Shown here: piece after piece, positions 19,041 to 29,516 of the stretch
Layout of the letters: every line of letters begins with the position of its first letter
Numbering within the stretch: position 1 is the stretch's first letter
Assembly (NCBI RefSeq): GCF_005503555.1
Contig: NZ_SCNG01000001.1
Location: forward strand, 1,798,001-1,862,000
Direction of reading: 5' to 3'
Source: Rudaea sp. 3F27F6
Lineage (GTDB): Bacteria; Pseudomonadota; Gammaproteobacteria; Xanthomonadales; Rhodanobacteraceae
Length of the DNA: 64,000 nt
Notes under the pieces: model-generated
The model's input: only the letters and a program-made list of their open reading frames with translations
Database searches by the model: none
What the model was told of the DNA's origin: nothing
Made by a program: the position numbers and the translations under genes

Positions 19041-19573
19041 AGAGCTTCCACTCGCCCTACGGGCGAGCGGGTTACTTTCTTGTCTACAGCGACAAGAAAG
19101 TAACCAAAGAAACGCCGCCCCGGGAGCCGCGCCGCCTACGGCGGTTCGCGAGGTCATGCCGGGGTTCGCTCGATGGACATCCGTGTCCATTCGCGAACTC
19201 GCGCGCATCCTGCGCGCGACCCTACGGGCGATTCCGTCATGCCCTCGCCGCGGCTGACGGGGACCCGAGATCAAAAGCCGCAGCCTACGAAGGTGGCCGT
19301 TGCTTTGGCGCGCACGATGCGCGCTGCCTTGCTTCTCCGGGTCCCCATTACATTGCGGCGGCAGCGGTCGATCAGGCCCGCAGGGGGCGCGCGAGGATCG
19401 CGCGCATTCCGCTATTGCACACGGATGTGCAATTAGCGGAACCCGACCGCTGACGCGGACCCTATGGGCAGGATGCCCATAGGGCGCAATGTTCTGGGGC
19501 GGCGTCTTTTGGTTACTTTTCTTCGCTGCTGAAGAAAAGTAACCCGCTCGTCCGTAGGACGAGTGGAAGCTCT
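19041..19573. repeat. 533-bp inverted-repeat element made of hairpins
   Basis: The terminal arms 19041-19118 and 19496-19573 are imperfect inverted copies of about 78 bases. Each contains two nested hairpins, ACTCGCCCTACGGGCGAG and the GGTTACTTTCTTG../..CAAGAAAGTAACC stem. The interior holds five further hairpins of different stem sequence but near-identical loops: 19173-19190 (loop TCCG), 19201-19217 (TCC), 19387-19405 (GGA), 19414-19433 (CGGA) and 19461-19483 (GGA). There is no transposase or convincing coding sequence. Open frames across it resemble the spurious peptides often annotated in such Xanthomonadaceae repeats. Confidence 0.8.
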
Positions 19574-19614
19574 GCTCTTAAACAAACCAAAACAGAGCAG
19601 AGCTAGAGGAGAGC

Positions 19615-19775
19615 AAGAGCTGGATTCTGGCTTCCGCCGGAATGACAATGCGGAAGAAGCAAAGTCGCTGGATTCCCGCCAAGAGCACGCGGGAATGACG
19701 AGCAAAGGCGAGAGCTGGATGACCAGCCCTGCAACTGTTGAAAGCCCCACTTCCGCGAGAATGACGAGCAGAACA
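19615..19775. repeat. Outer repeat units, right side of the hairpin-array element
   Basis: Three REP-like units with the pattern CTGGATTC..GGAATGAC (19619-19645, 19667-19699) and CTTCCGCGAGAATGACGAG (19750-19768). Their complements are the units on the left side, so the whole 0.9-kb complex is a nested inverted repeat. No gene is visible between 18840 and 19789. Confidence 0.6.
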
Positions 19776-19789
19776 ACCGCCCGCAGGTT

Positions 19790-20335
19790 TTACCAGCCGA
19801 AGACCTTGTACTGCACCGCCCCCGGCTTGCCATGCATACCGGCATTCAGATCCGGCGGCATCGGCCCCTGATATGCAGGATCGACGTACCACTTCTCCGA
19901 TCCGCCATCCTTCGACTTGATGTACTGGGCGAAGATCTTGCCGCGCTTGCGGTATTCGGTGATCGTCTCGTTGCCTTCCTGGCGCACGGTCACGACAGGC
20001 AACTCGGTCGCCTCGGCGGCCTTCTGTACTTCAGGCGGCAGGCCGGGGCTGTCGAACTTCTTTTCCGGTTCGGGCGGTACGGTATTCAGCGGCTGCGCAG
20101 CGCGGCGACGCGCGGCGTCTGCGTCAGCCTTCGCGTCGGCATCGGAGTTCGCGATCGGAACGGTTTTGGCACTGCTCGCCGCAGGCTTCGCCGACGTGGC
20201 AGGAGCGGCGGGTTCGTCCATCGGCGGCGGCGGCTGCACGGGCGGCAGACCGTCGTCGGTTTTCTTCTGACCTTGAGCGTGGACCTGCGCTGCGACCAGT
20301 CCGCAGACGAGCATGACAGAAGCGATCTTGCGCAT
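19790..20335 (-). CDS. DUF2782 protein, exported
   Basis: A 181-residue protein with a signal peptide (MRKIASVMLVCGLVAAQVHA) and a Pro/Ala-rich low-complexity region to about residue 95. The conserved C-terminal DUF2782 domain has VVTVRQEGNETITEYRKRGK and KWYVDPAYQGP. The family is regularly found next to polA in gammaproteobacteria; its function is unknown. It is divergent from polA, with 146 bases between the two start codons. Confidence 0.88.
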   Translation of the reverse strand: MRKIASVMLVCGLVAAQVHAQGQKKTDDGLPPVQPPPPMDEPAAPATSAKPAASSAKTVPIANSDADAKADADAARRRAAQPLNTVPPEPEKKFDSPGLPPEVQKAAEATELPVVTVRQEGNETITEYRKRGKIFAQYIKSKDGGSEKWYVDPAYQGPMPPDLNAGMHGKPGAVQYKVFGW

Positions 20336-20481
20336 GACTCTTCTCCGTCAGTAGTTCATAGCGAGCATAGCAAAGCGCGAGTGAAAACGGCATGAAGCGA
20401 CGCGTGTTCACACAGGCTTCGCGATTGCAAATCCAGGGCGTCTGGCCCAAGCTCTTCGCCCCAAGGAATTTCGTGCCGCGC

Positions 20482-23271
20482 ATGTCAGCCAAGACTTTCA
20501 CCCTGATCGACGGCTCCGGCTATCTGTTCCGTGCCTTTCACGCGTTACCACCGCTGGCGAACCGCAAGGGCGAACCAACCGGCGCGCTGTTCGGCGTGTT
20601 CAATATGCTGCGTACGACGCTCAAAGCCAAGCCCGACTATCTCGCTTTCGTCGTCGACGCGCCGGGACCGACGTTCCGCGACGAACTCTATGCCGACTAC
20701 AAGGCCCAGCGTCCGCCGATGCCGGAAGATCTGGCCGCGCAGATCGAGCCGATGATGAATCTCGTCGCCGCGATCGGTATTCCGATCCTGCGCGTCGATG
20801 GCGTCGAGGCCGACGACGTGATCGGTACGCTCGCGAAGCAAGCCGCCGCGGAAGGCATCGACGTCACCGTCTCGACCGGCGACAAGGACATGGCTCAGCT
20901 CGTCGACGCGCACATCAAGCTCGTCAACACGATGACCAACACGACGCTCGACGAGAAGGGCGTTTTCGACAAGTTCGGCGTGCGGCCCGACCAGATCGCG
21001 GACTATCTCGCACTGATGGGCGACACGGTCGACAACGTACCCGGCGTGGAGAAATGCGGGCCGAAGACAGCGGCCAAGTGGCTGGCCGAGTACCATACGC
21101 TCGATGGCGTAGTGGCCAACGCCGACAAAGTCGGCGGCAAGATCGGCGAGAACCTGCGCCGCGCGCTGCCGCAGCTGCCGCTGTCGCAGAGCCTGACGAT
21201 CATCAAAACCGACGTAGCGCTCGATCAGAAGCCGGCCGATCTCGTGCTGCGCGATGCCGATACCGACAAGCTGCTTGAGTTGTATGCGCGCTACGAGTTC
21301 AACGCTGCGCTGAAGGAACTGGATGCGTCGCAGCCGTCGGCTCAGGCGAGTGCGCCGAGTCAAAATGCCGCAAACGGTAAAAGCACGGCGAAAGAGGAAG
21401 CGGATACCGGCCTTGGCGGCGATGGCCAGCAAGGTACAAGCAGCCCTCAACCGTCGCCCAACCCGAGCGTCTACGATCTCGTCCTCACTCAGGCCGACTT
21501 CGACACTTGGTTGAGGAAGCTCGAAGCCGCCGACCTGATCTGCATCGATACCGAAACCACCGGTCTCGATCCGATGCGCGCGGAAATCGTCGGCGTGTCG
21601 TTCTCGGTCGAGCCGGGCCATGCCGCCTATGTGCCGCTGACCCACGATTATGCGGGCGCACCCGCGCAGCTCGACCGCAGTGCCGTGCTAGAAGCGCTGC
21701 GGCCGCTGCTGGAGAACGCCGACAAGTACAAGCTCGGCCAGCACTTGAAGTACGACATGAACGTGCTGTCGAACTACGGCATTGCGGTGCGCGGCGTGCG
21801 CTACGACTCGATGCTCGAATCCTACGTGTGGAACTCGTCGGGCAGCCGTCACGACATGGACACCCTGGCGAAGAAGTATCTCGATGTCGACACGATCCAT
21901 TACGAGGACGTAACCGGCAAAGGTGCCAAGCAGATTGCGTTTTCGCAGGTCGACGTGCGCCGCGCCGCCGACTACGCTGCCGAGGACGCCGACATCACGC
22001 TGCGCCTGCACGAGACGCTCTGGGCCAAGCTCGAAACCGAGCCGAAGCTGCAGAAGGTATTCGACGAGATCGAGATGCCGCTCGTGCCCGTGCTCGCGCG
22101 CATGGAGCAGACCGGCGTGCTGATCGACACGGGCAAGCTGAAGAAGCAGAGCAACGAACTCGGCAAACGCCTTCTCGAGCTCCAGCAGCGCGCGTACGAA
22201 GTCGCCGGCCGCCATTTCAGCCTCGACTCGCCCAAGCAATTGCAGGCGCTGCTCTACGACGAACTGAAACTGCCGGTGTCGATCAAGACGCCGACCGGCC
22301 AGCCGTCGACGAACGAGGAGGCGCTCGAAGCGTTGGCGAACCAGCACGAGCTGCCGCGCTTGATCCTCGACTACCGCACCTTGGCCAAGCTGCGTTCGAC
22401 CTACACCGAAAAACTCGCCGAGCACGTCAATCCGCGCACCGGACGCGTGCACACGAGCTATCACCAAGCGGTCGCGGCTACGGGCAGGTTGTCGTCGAAC
22501 GATCCGAACCTGCAGAACATTCCGATCCGCACCGAAGAAGGCCGGCGTATCCGCCAGGCGTTCGTCGCGCCGGCCGGTTTCAAGATTCTCGCGGCCGACT
22601 ACTCGCAGATTGAACTGCGCATCATGGCGCACCTGTCAGGCGACGCCGGTCTGCTTGCCGCGTTCCACGGCAACCAGGACGTGCACCGCGCGACCGCCGC
22701 CGAAGTGTTCGGCGTGCCGCCCGAACAGGTCGACGCAAACCAGCGTCGTGCGGCGAAGGCGATCAACTTCGGTCTCATGTACGGCATGAGTCCTTGGGGG
22801 CTTGCGCGTCAGCTCGGCATTGAACGCGGCGAGGCGAACGAATACGTGAAGCGCTATTTCGAGCGCTATCCCGGCGTGCAGGCATTTATGACCGCAACGC
22901 GCGAGCAGGCGCATCGCGACGGTTACGTCGAAACGCTGTTCGGCCGCCGCTTGTACTTGATCGAAATTCATTCGCGCAACCAGGGCCTGCGCGCAGGCGC
23001 CGAGCGCGCGGCGATCAACGCGCCGATGCAGGGCACCGCCGCCGACATCATCAAGCGCGCGATGATCTCGGTCGATACATGGCTGCAATCGCTCAAGAGC
23101 GAAGCGCGCATGATCATGCAGGTGCACGACGAACTGGTATTCGAGGTGCGCGAGGATGCGACGAAACGAATTTCAGAAGGCGTACGCGAACGCATGATGC
23201 ACGCGGCGGAACTCTCGGTGCCGCTCATCGTCGATATCGGCATCGGCGACAACTGGGACGAAGCGCACTGA
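20482..23271 (+). CDS. polA: DNA polymerase I
   Basis: A 929-residue replication and repair polymerase. It has a 5'-3' exonuclease domain (residues 1-290, start KTFTLIDGSGYLFRAFHA), and an intact 3'-5' proofreading domain with CIDTETTGLDPM, LGQHLKYDMNVLSN and YAAEDADITLRLH. The polymerase domain has motif A (DYSQIELRIMAHLSGD), motif B (RRAAKAINFGLMYGMS) and motif C (MQVHDELVFEV). The ATG at 20482 begins the conserved N-terminus. A GTG at 20473 with AAGGAA a few bases ahead is an equally possible start adding three residues. Confidence 0.97.
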   Translation: MSAKTFTLIDGSGYLFRAFHALPPLANRKGEPTGALFGVFNMLRTTLKAKPDYLAFVVDAPGPTFRDELYADYKAQRPPMPEDLAAQIEPMMNLVAAIGIPILRVDGVEADDVIGTLAKQAAAEGIDVTVSTGDKDMAQLVDAHIKLVNTMTNTTLDEKGVFDKFGVRPDQIADYLALMGDTVDNVPGVEKCGPKTAAKWLAEYHTLDGVVANADKVGGKIGENLRRALPQLPLSQSLTIIKTDVALDQKPADLVLRDADTDKLLELYARYEFNAALKELDASQPSAQASAPSQNAANGKSTAKEEADTGLGGDGQQGTSSPQPSPNPSVYDLVLTQADFDTWLRKLEAADLICIDTETTGLDPMRAEIVGVSFSVEPGHAAYVPLTHDYAGAPAQLDRSAVLEALRPLLENADKYKLGQHLKYDMNVLSNYGIAVRGVRYDSMLESYVWNSSGSRHDMDTLAKKYLDVDTIHYEDVTGKGAKQIAFSQVDVRRAADYAAEDADITLRLHETLWAKLETEPKLQKVFDEIEMPLVPVLARMEQTGVLIDTGKLKKQSNELGKRLLELQQRAYEVAGRHFSLDSPKQLQALLYDELKLPVSIKTPTGQPSTNEEALEALANQHELPRLILDYRTLAKLRSTYTEKLAEHVNPRTGRVHTSYHQAVAATGRLSSNDPNLQNIPIRTEEGRRIRQAFVAPAGFKILAADYSQIELRIMAHLSGDAGLLAAFHGNQDVHRATAAEVFGVPPEQVDANQRRAAKAINFGLMYGMSPWGLARQLGIERGEANEYVKRYFERYPGVQAFMTATREQAHRDGYVETLFGRRLYLIEIHSRNQGLRAGAERAAINAPMQGTAADIIKRAMISVDTWLQSLKSEARMIMQVHDELVFEVREDATKRISEGVRERMMHAAELSVPLIVDIGIGDNWDEAH

Positions 23272-23474
23272 CTCGCGCCGAGGAATTCGGGCGCGAAATC
23301 GCAATCTCGGCGGATGAAAGCGCCGCTTTTCCAGACGCTTAACGGAATCTTTTCGAGCGCGAAGATGAAGTTTCTTTCACCTTGCTGGATACCTGCTCGC
23401 GCGTATACGTAAGTATCTGATTTTTCAGCTAATGAATGAAAACTAAACCGAACCGTGCAATTTTTCGGCTCGCC

Positions 23475-23504
23475 TTGAACTAACTCCCCCCAACCGCATC
23501 TAAT
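23475..23504 (+). promoter_or_regulatory. Candidate promoter of the sX13-like sRNA
   Basis: TTGAAC (23475-23480) and TCTAAT (23499-23504) are 18 bases apart, close to sigma-70 consensus. They would start transcription near 23511, giving an RNA of about 124 bases up to the terminator at 23634. Confidence 0.5.
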
Positions 23505-23510
23505 TTCACG

Positions 23511-23634
23511 GTGCACGCAACGGCACCTCGGCTGGTCCACCTCCCTGGACCTAGCCCACGAAGGCCGATCCCTCCCCAGATCCGCCTTCGGACCCGGCCC
23601 CGGAAGCTCCCCCCTAAGCTTCCGGGGCTTTTTT
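23511..23634 (+). ncRNA. Small RNA with three C-rich-loop hairpins, sX13-like
   Basis: Downstream of polA, three stem-loops follow one another. One is GCTGGTCCA/TGGACCTAGC with loop CCTCCC (23531-23555). The next is CGAAGGCCGAT/ATCCGCCTTCG, with one mismatch, around CCCTCCCCAG (23559-23590). The last is a 12-base-pair stem around CCCCCCTA followed by six T (23597-23634), a rho-independent terminator. Every loop is a C-run, the hallmark of sX13 of Xanthomonas, which pairs with G-rich mRNA leaders; my recollection is that sX13 also lies near polA. The 5' end is inferred from the promoter; the 3' end is firm. Confidence 0.72.
23597..23634 (+). terminator. Rho-independent terminator of the sRNA
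   Basis: A 12-bp perfect stem, GCCCCGGAAGCT (23597-23608) with AGCTTCCGGGGC (23617-23628), followed by TTTTTT. It is also the third hairpin of the sRNA, and its loop is C-rich. Confidence 0.9.
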
Positions 23635-23716
23635 ATGCGCGTACGCGTGCGATCGTCTTCGATAACGAAAATCAAAAGGCGTCCGTTCTAGGCCTAAGCT
23701 GTCGAAAACAACCTCG

Positions 23717-24616
23717 TTACTTTGCAATCTTGTTCGACGGCGCGCGCGCGATTTCGCCGTGCAGCCATTCGCGAAACGCGACCAAGGGCGGATGTCGGGA
23801 CGAGCGCGACGGATAGACGAGATGGTGGCCGTACTTCGCCGCCATACGCGCACGCGTCAGCATCACCAGACCGCCATTGTCGATCAGCGGCTTCGCGAGC
23901 AGCAGGCGTCCCATCGCCACACCGAGCCCTTGTGCCGCTGCTCTGTGCAACAGTTCCACGTCGGTGAAGCTCGCCGCGTAGCGCTTCGGCAGCGTGCCGC
24001 CGAATTCGGCGAACCAACGCCGCCAATGCGCATTGCCGTCGTCGTACTCGCCGAGCAGCGGCCAGCTTTCGAGATCGGCCGGTTTCGGCTTGCCGAACCG
24101 CTTCACGAGCTCGGGGCTCGCCACGGGGACAAGCTGCTCGTCGAGCAGATGCTCGGAGGTCAAGCCGGGCCAGACGCCAGCGCCGTAGCGCAGCGCGACA
24201 TCGACCGGTTCGCGATCGAAATCGACGACGTTCGCCGTCGTCTGCAAATTGAATTCGAGGCCGGGATGCTTCGCCATGAAAGCCGGCAGGCGCGGCAGCA
24301 ACCAGCTCGACGAGAAAGAGGGCAGCGCGCTGATCGTCAGCGTGTCCCCGGCTTGAGCACGGCCGCGCACGAAGACGCGCTCGATGCCGTCGATATGCGC
24401 GGCAATCTGGTCGAACAGGCGCTCGCCGTGCGGAGTCAGGCCGACACCGCGCGGGCCGCGCGTAAGCAGCGTCTGTCCGAGGCGCTGTTCGAGCGCACGC
24501 ATCTGATGACTCAGCGCGCTGACCGTGAGGCTCATCTGCGCGGCCGCGCGCGTCAGATTCTTCTCGCGCGCGACGGTGACGAAGGCTTGCAGGGTGTGCA
24601 GCGGCGGCTTGCTCAT
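23717..24616 (-). CDS. LysR-family transcriptional regulator
   Basis: A 299-residue regulator. The N-terminal winged helix begins HTLQAFVTVAREKNLTRAAAQM and continues to LLTRGPRGVGLTPHG. The periplasmic-binding-like co-inducer domain ends in YPSRSSRHPPLVAFREWL, the pattern of the GcvA/AmpR-like subgroup. It is divergent from a 65-residue small-protein gene across 144 bases, which it may control along with its own gene. The effector is unknown. The ATG at 24616 is preferred to one 11 codons upstream. Confidence 0.87.
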   Translation of the reverse strand: MSKPPLHTLQAFVTVAREKNLTRAAAQMSLTVSALSHQMRALEQRLGQTLLTRGPRGVGLTPHGERLFDQIAAHIDGIERVFVRGRAQAGDTLTISALPSFSSSWLLPRLPAFMAKHPGLEFNLQTTANVVDFDREPVDVALRYGAGVWPGLTSEHLLDEQLVPVASPELVKRFGKPKPADLESWPLLGEYDDGNAHWRRWFAEFGGTLPKRYAASFTDVELLHRAAAQGLGVAMGRLLLAKPLIDNGGLVMLTRARMAAKYGHHLVYPSRSSRHPPLVAFREWLHGEIARAPSNKIAK

Positions 24617-24760
24617 GGTCTGGCATCGCTTCCCCATCCCATGCGGCAAGGAGAAGAGAGCTTTGAATCCCGTTCAACTCTGACTTGCAAAAGTATCGCT
24701 TTTCCGCGACTTGGAGCAAGCGTAGCTTGTGTCCCCGTCAAGACTCATCGGGAGCACGTC

Positions 24761-24958
24761 ATGTTGAACTGGCTCAAAAAATTCGAGGAGACATCGCTTG
24801 GAATGCTGTTTACCGACCAGCACCTGTCGCCCACCGAAATCATCCGCATCGCCAAGGAAGCACGTACCGCGCAGTCCGAGCAGTACCGAAGCGAATCGCG
24901 GGGCATCGGCCGGAGGGAACCCCGTACCGACGCACGGTGCAGCAGCATCCAAGCCTGA
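24761..24958 (+). CDS. Small protein of unknown function (65 residues)
   Basis: The ORF has a good GGGAG six bases before its ATG and its own strong terminator about 60 bases downstream, which supports a real single-gene transcript. The N-terminus, MLNWLKKFEETSLGMLF, is amphipathic. The rest is charged and hydrophilic (PTEIIRIAKEARTAQSEQYR). No family is recognised. It is divergent from the LysR gene. Confidence 0.5.
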   Translation: MLNWLKKFEETSLGMLFTDQHLSPTEIIRIAKEARTAQSEQYRSESRGIGRREPRTDARCSSIQA

Positions 24959-25015
24959 TTTCGCCTATCGGCGTTGGTGGATTTATCTTCGTTGAATTCT
25001 GCTTGGAATCGTCAA

Positions 25016-25045
25016 AGCCGCTCGGCTCAACCCGAGCGGCTTTTT
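25016..25045 (+). terminator. Rho-independent terminator
   Basis: The perfect 10-bp stem AGCCGCTCGG/CCGAGCGGCT (25016-25025, 25032-25041) has a six-base loop and a T-run to 25045. It ends the transcript of the small-protein gene at 24761. Confidence 0.9.
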
Positions 25046-25118
25046 CGTAATTCGCAATCAATCACCGATGCTTTGCGCATCGAGTTGCGTGAGAACGCCA
25101 CTTCTCCGGCCTATGCAC

Positions 25119-25475
25119 TCAGTCAGCAATACTGATGTGCTGAATTAAGCAGTATCCATTTGAGATTTTATACGTGTCGTCTACGCTGACTGTCACTGCG
25201 ATATTCGCAATGCGCGCGGACTGTGCCAACTGAAGCATTTGCTGTCCCCTTACATCGTCCTTCATCATGAGAGGGAGTCGACCACCTACGGTCGCGCAGC
25301 TTCCTGCGGATGTGAAACCCGACACGGCTATCCAGTTGACGACGTTGTACCCGTAGCTGGCATCGAAGATTCGCAGGAAGCTTACTGTTCCCGTCGCCAA
25401 AAACTGTGTCGCCCAAGTGGACGGCGCCACAAGGATTGCCGCGATAAATACGAGACCTTTCAACTTCGATTTCAT
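25119..25475 (-). CDS. Hypothetical exported protein
   Basis: A 118-residue protein with a clear signal peptide (MKSKLKGLVFIAAILVAPSTWA) and no recognised domain. Two Cys in the mature part (SAGSCATVGG and SNGYCLIQHI) could form a disulfide. It is lower in GC than its neighbours and uses AT-rich codons, which suggests recent transfer. The start is the ATG at 25475; an in-frame GTG lies two codons upstream. It lies 53 bases past the icd stop on the same strand. Confidence 0.55.
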   Translation of the reverse strand: MKSKLKGLVFIAAILVAPSTWATQFLATGTVSFLRIFDASYGYNVVNWIAVSGFTSAGSCATVGGRLPLMMKDDVRGQQMLQLAQSARIANIAVTVSVDDTYKISNGYCLIQHISIAD

Positions 25476-25528
25476 AACCACCCCCTTCTAGGATTTAAGG
25501 TTCTGCCACAAATGGCTAAGACATACAC

Positions 25529-26896
<1,368 letters not shown>

Positions 26897-27013
26897 GGGC
26901 TGCTCGCTTATTCGGGAGTACGAGAGGGGCGTGCAAGCGTATCAGGAACGCACGTAAATCCGCTGCGCTCCTATTGCTGGACCTTACCTCCGAATGTCAG
27001 CCGGGACACGCTT

Positions 27014-27051
27014 CAGCTGGTCATTCCCGCGAAAGCGGGAATGACCAGCTG
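27014..27051. repeat. Perfect palindrome with GAAA loop (REP-like)
   Basis: A 17-bp perfect stem, CAGCTGGTCATTCCCGC / GCGGGAATGACCAGCTG, with the tetraloop GAAA, sits between the two isocitrate dehydrogenase genes. It shares TCATTCCCGC..GCGGGAATGA with the units around 18950 and 19680. There is no T-run. Confidence 0.85.
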
Positions 27052-27141
27052 AGAATCAGGGCCGATCGGGATGTTCGAAGCGCAGGAGCAAATCGATGCG
27101 TCTCGCGCGGGCGGCAGCCGGCCTCCGCCGCGCTTGCCCCT

Positions 27142-29379
27142 TCAGCTCGCGAACGCTGCCAGTGCCGCGTTCAACGTCGCGCTGGGCCGCATCGCTGCGT
27201 CGGTCTTGCCCACGTCGGGCAGGTAATAGCCGCCGATGTCGACCGGTTTGCCTTGTACGACCGCGAGTTCGTCCACGATCTTCGTTTCACCGGCAGCGAG
27301 GGCATCGGCCAGCGGCTTGAAGCGGGCGGCGAGTTCACCGTCCTCGGTCTGCGCAGCCAGCGCCTGGGCCCAGTACAGCGCCAAGTAGAAATGACTGCCG
27401 CGATTGTCGAGCTGGCCGGCCTTGGGGCTCGGGCCCTTGTTATTATCGAGCAACTTGCCGGTGGCGGCGTCGAGCGCCCGGGCCAGCACCTTGGCCTTGG
27501 CGTTGTTGTTCTTGATGCCCAGGTCTTCGAAGCTCACGGCCAGGGCCAGAAATTCGCCGAGAGAGTCCCAGCGCAGGTGGTTCTCCTCGACCAGCTGCTG
27601 CACGTGCTTGGGTGCCGAACCGCCGGCACCGGTTTCGTACATGCCGCCGCCGGCCATGAGCGGCACGATCGACAGCATCTTGGCCGAGGTGCCCAGTTCC
27701 ATGATCGGGAACAGGTCGGTCAGGTAATCGCGCAGGATGTTGCCGGTCGCGCTGATCGTGTCCAGTCCGCGGATCACGCGCTCGAGCGTGTAACGCATCG
27801 CACGCACCTGGCTCATGATCTGGATGTCGAGCCCGGCGGTGTTGTGCTCGTGCAGGTACATCTTGACCTTGGTGATCAGCTGGGCCTCGTGCGGACGGTA
27901 AGCATCCAGCCAGAACACCACCGGCATGCCTGAGTTGCGCGCGCGCGTGACGGCAAGCTTGACCCAGTCGCGGATCGCCGCGTCCTTGACCTGACACATG
28001 CGCCAGATGTCGCCTTGCTCGACGTTCTGGCTCATCAGCACCTCGCCCGTGGCCAGGTCGGTGATGTTGGCGACGCCGTCCTCGGGGATCTCGAAGGTCT
28101 TGTCGTGCGAGCCGTATTCCTCGGCCTGCTGCGCCATCAGGCCGACGTTCGGCACCGTGCCCATCGTGCGCGGATCGAAGGCGCCGTGCCATTTGCAGAA
28201 ATTGATCATCTCCTGGTAGATGCGCGCGAAGGTCGATTCGGGCATCACCGCCTTCACGTCCTTCAGGCGGCCGTCGGCGCCGTACATCTTGCCGCCGCTG
28301 CGGATCATCGCGGGCATCGAGGCGTCGACGATGACGTCGTTGGGCGAGTGGAAATTGGTGATGCCCTTGGCCGAGTCCACCATCGCCAGTTCAGGACGGT
28401 GCTCATGGCAAGCGTGCAGATCGCGTTTGATCTCGTCCTGCGTACTCTGCGGCAGGGTGGCGATCTTGTTGTACAGATCGATCATGCCGTTATTGACGTT
28501 GATGCCGAGCTCGTCGAACAGCTTGCCGTGCTTCTCGAAAGCCTCGCGGTAGAAGATGCGCACGCAGTGGCCGAATACGATCGGATGGGACACCTTCATC
28601 ATCGTCGCTTTGACGTGCAGCGAAAACATCACGCCGGTTTTGCGCGCGTCCTCAATCTCTCTTTCGTAGAAGTCCAGCAGCGCTTTCTTGCTCATGAACA
28701 TGGAGTCGATCACCTCGCGGTCCAACAGCGAGACCTTGGGCTTGAGCACGATGGTCTTGCCGCTCTGGGTGATCAGTTCCATTTTCACGTCGCGCGCGCG
28801 GTCCAGCGTCATCGACTTCTCGCCGTGGTAGAAGTCGCCGCCGTGCATATGCGACACGTGCGAGCGCGAAGCCTGGCTCCACTCGTCCATGCGATGCGGA
28901 TTCTTGCGTGCGTATTCCTTGACCGCCTTCGGTGCGCGGCGGTCCGAGTTGCCCTCGCGCAGCACCGGGTTCACCGCGCTGCCGATGCACTTGTTGTAGC
29001 GCGCGCGGATGTCCTTCTCCTCGTCGCTTTTCGGACTTTCGGGGAAGTCGGGAATCTTGTAGCCCTTGTCCTGCAGTTCCTTGATCGCCGCCTTGAGCTG
29101 CGCCACCGAGGCGCTGATGTTGGGCAGCTTGATGATATTGGCCTCGGGCTTGAGCGTGAGCTTGCCCAGTTCGGCCAGATTGTCGGGAACGCGCTGCGCC
29201 TCGCTCAACGCCTCAGGAAACTGACCGAGGATGCGGCTGGCCACCGAAATGTCGCTGGTCGCCACCTCGATGCCCGCCGGCTTCGCGAAGGCCTGGACGA
29301 TCGGCAACAGCGAGGCCGTGGCCAGACGCGGCGCTTCGTCAGTGAGGGTGTAGATGATCTTGGGGTCTGCGGCGGTCAT
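27142..29379 (-). CDS. NADP-dependent isocitrate dehydrogenase, monomeric type
   Basis: A 745-residue enzyme of the monomeric IDH family (IDH-II), unrelated in sequence to the dimeric enzyme at 25529. Family stretches include [70 protein letters not shown] and [16 protein letters not shown]. It makes 2-oxoglutarate and NADPH in the cytoplasm. In bacteria with both forms the two are often differently regulated. The ATG at 29379 gives the normal length, and GGAGA lies just before... the coding start on the minus strand. Confidence 0.95.
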   Translation of the reverse strand: MTAADPKIIYTLTDEAPRLATASLLPIVQAFAKPAGIEVATSDISVASRILGQFPEALSEAQRVPDNLAELGKLTLKPEANIIKLPNISASVAQLKAAIKELQDKGYKIPDFPESPKSDEEKDIRARYNKCIGSAVNPVLREGNSDRRAPKAVKEYARKNPHRMDEWSQASRSHVSHMHGGDFYHGEKSMTLDRARDVKMELITQSGKTIVLKPKVSLLDREVIDSMFMSKKALLDFYEREIEDARKTGVMFSLHVKATMMKVSHPIVFGHCVRIFYREAFEKHGKLFDELGINVNNGMIDLYNKIATLPQSTQDEIKRDLHACHEHRPELAMVDSAKGITNFHSPNDVIVDASMPAMIRSGGKMYGADGRLKDVKAVMPESTFARIYQEMINFCKWHGAFDPRTMGTVPNVGLMAQQAEEYGSHDKTFEIPEDGVANITDLATGEVLMSQNVEQGDIWRMCQVKDAAIRDWVKLAVTRARNSGMPVVFWLDAYRPHEAQLITKVKMYLHEHNTAGLDIQIMSQVRAMRYTLERVIRGLDTISATGNILRDYLTDLFPIMELGTSAKMLSIVPLMAGGGMYETGAGGSAPKHVQQLVEENHLRWDSLGEFLALAVSFEDLGIKNNNAKAKVLARALDAATGKLLDNNKGPSPKAGQLDNRGSHFYLALYWAQALAAQTEDGELAARFKPLADALAAGETKIVDELAVVQGKPVDIGGYYLPDVGKTDAAMRPSATLNAALAAFAS

Positions 29380-29516
29380 GGAGATTCTCTTGCGGGCGGT
29401 TTCGGGTGACTGGACCGACGCACGCAAGGACCTTGCCCACTAGACGTGCCCCGGCGCCAGCGGCCGGACGCCAGTGTATCAAGTTGCTGCCGGTCTGCGG
29501 CACGGCCACGCCGGCA

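Noticed and set aside
19025-19453. Open frame of 142 codons in the hairpin-array element
   Set aside because: Its sequence is dictated by the inverted repeats; such frames are a known artefact of these elements and no ribosome-binding site is seen.
18880-19775. CRISPR array
   Set aside because: The repeats are inverted and of unequal spacing, with no regular direct repeat/spacer pattern and no cas genes.
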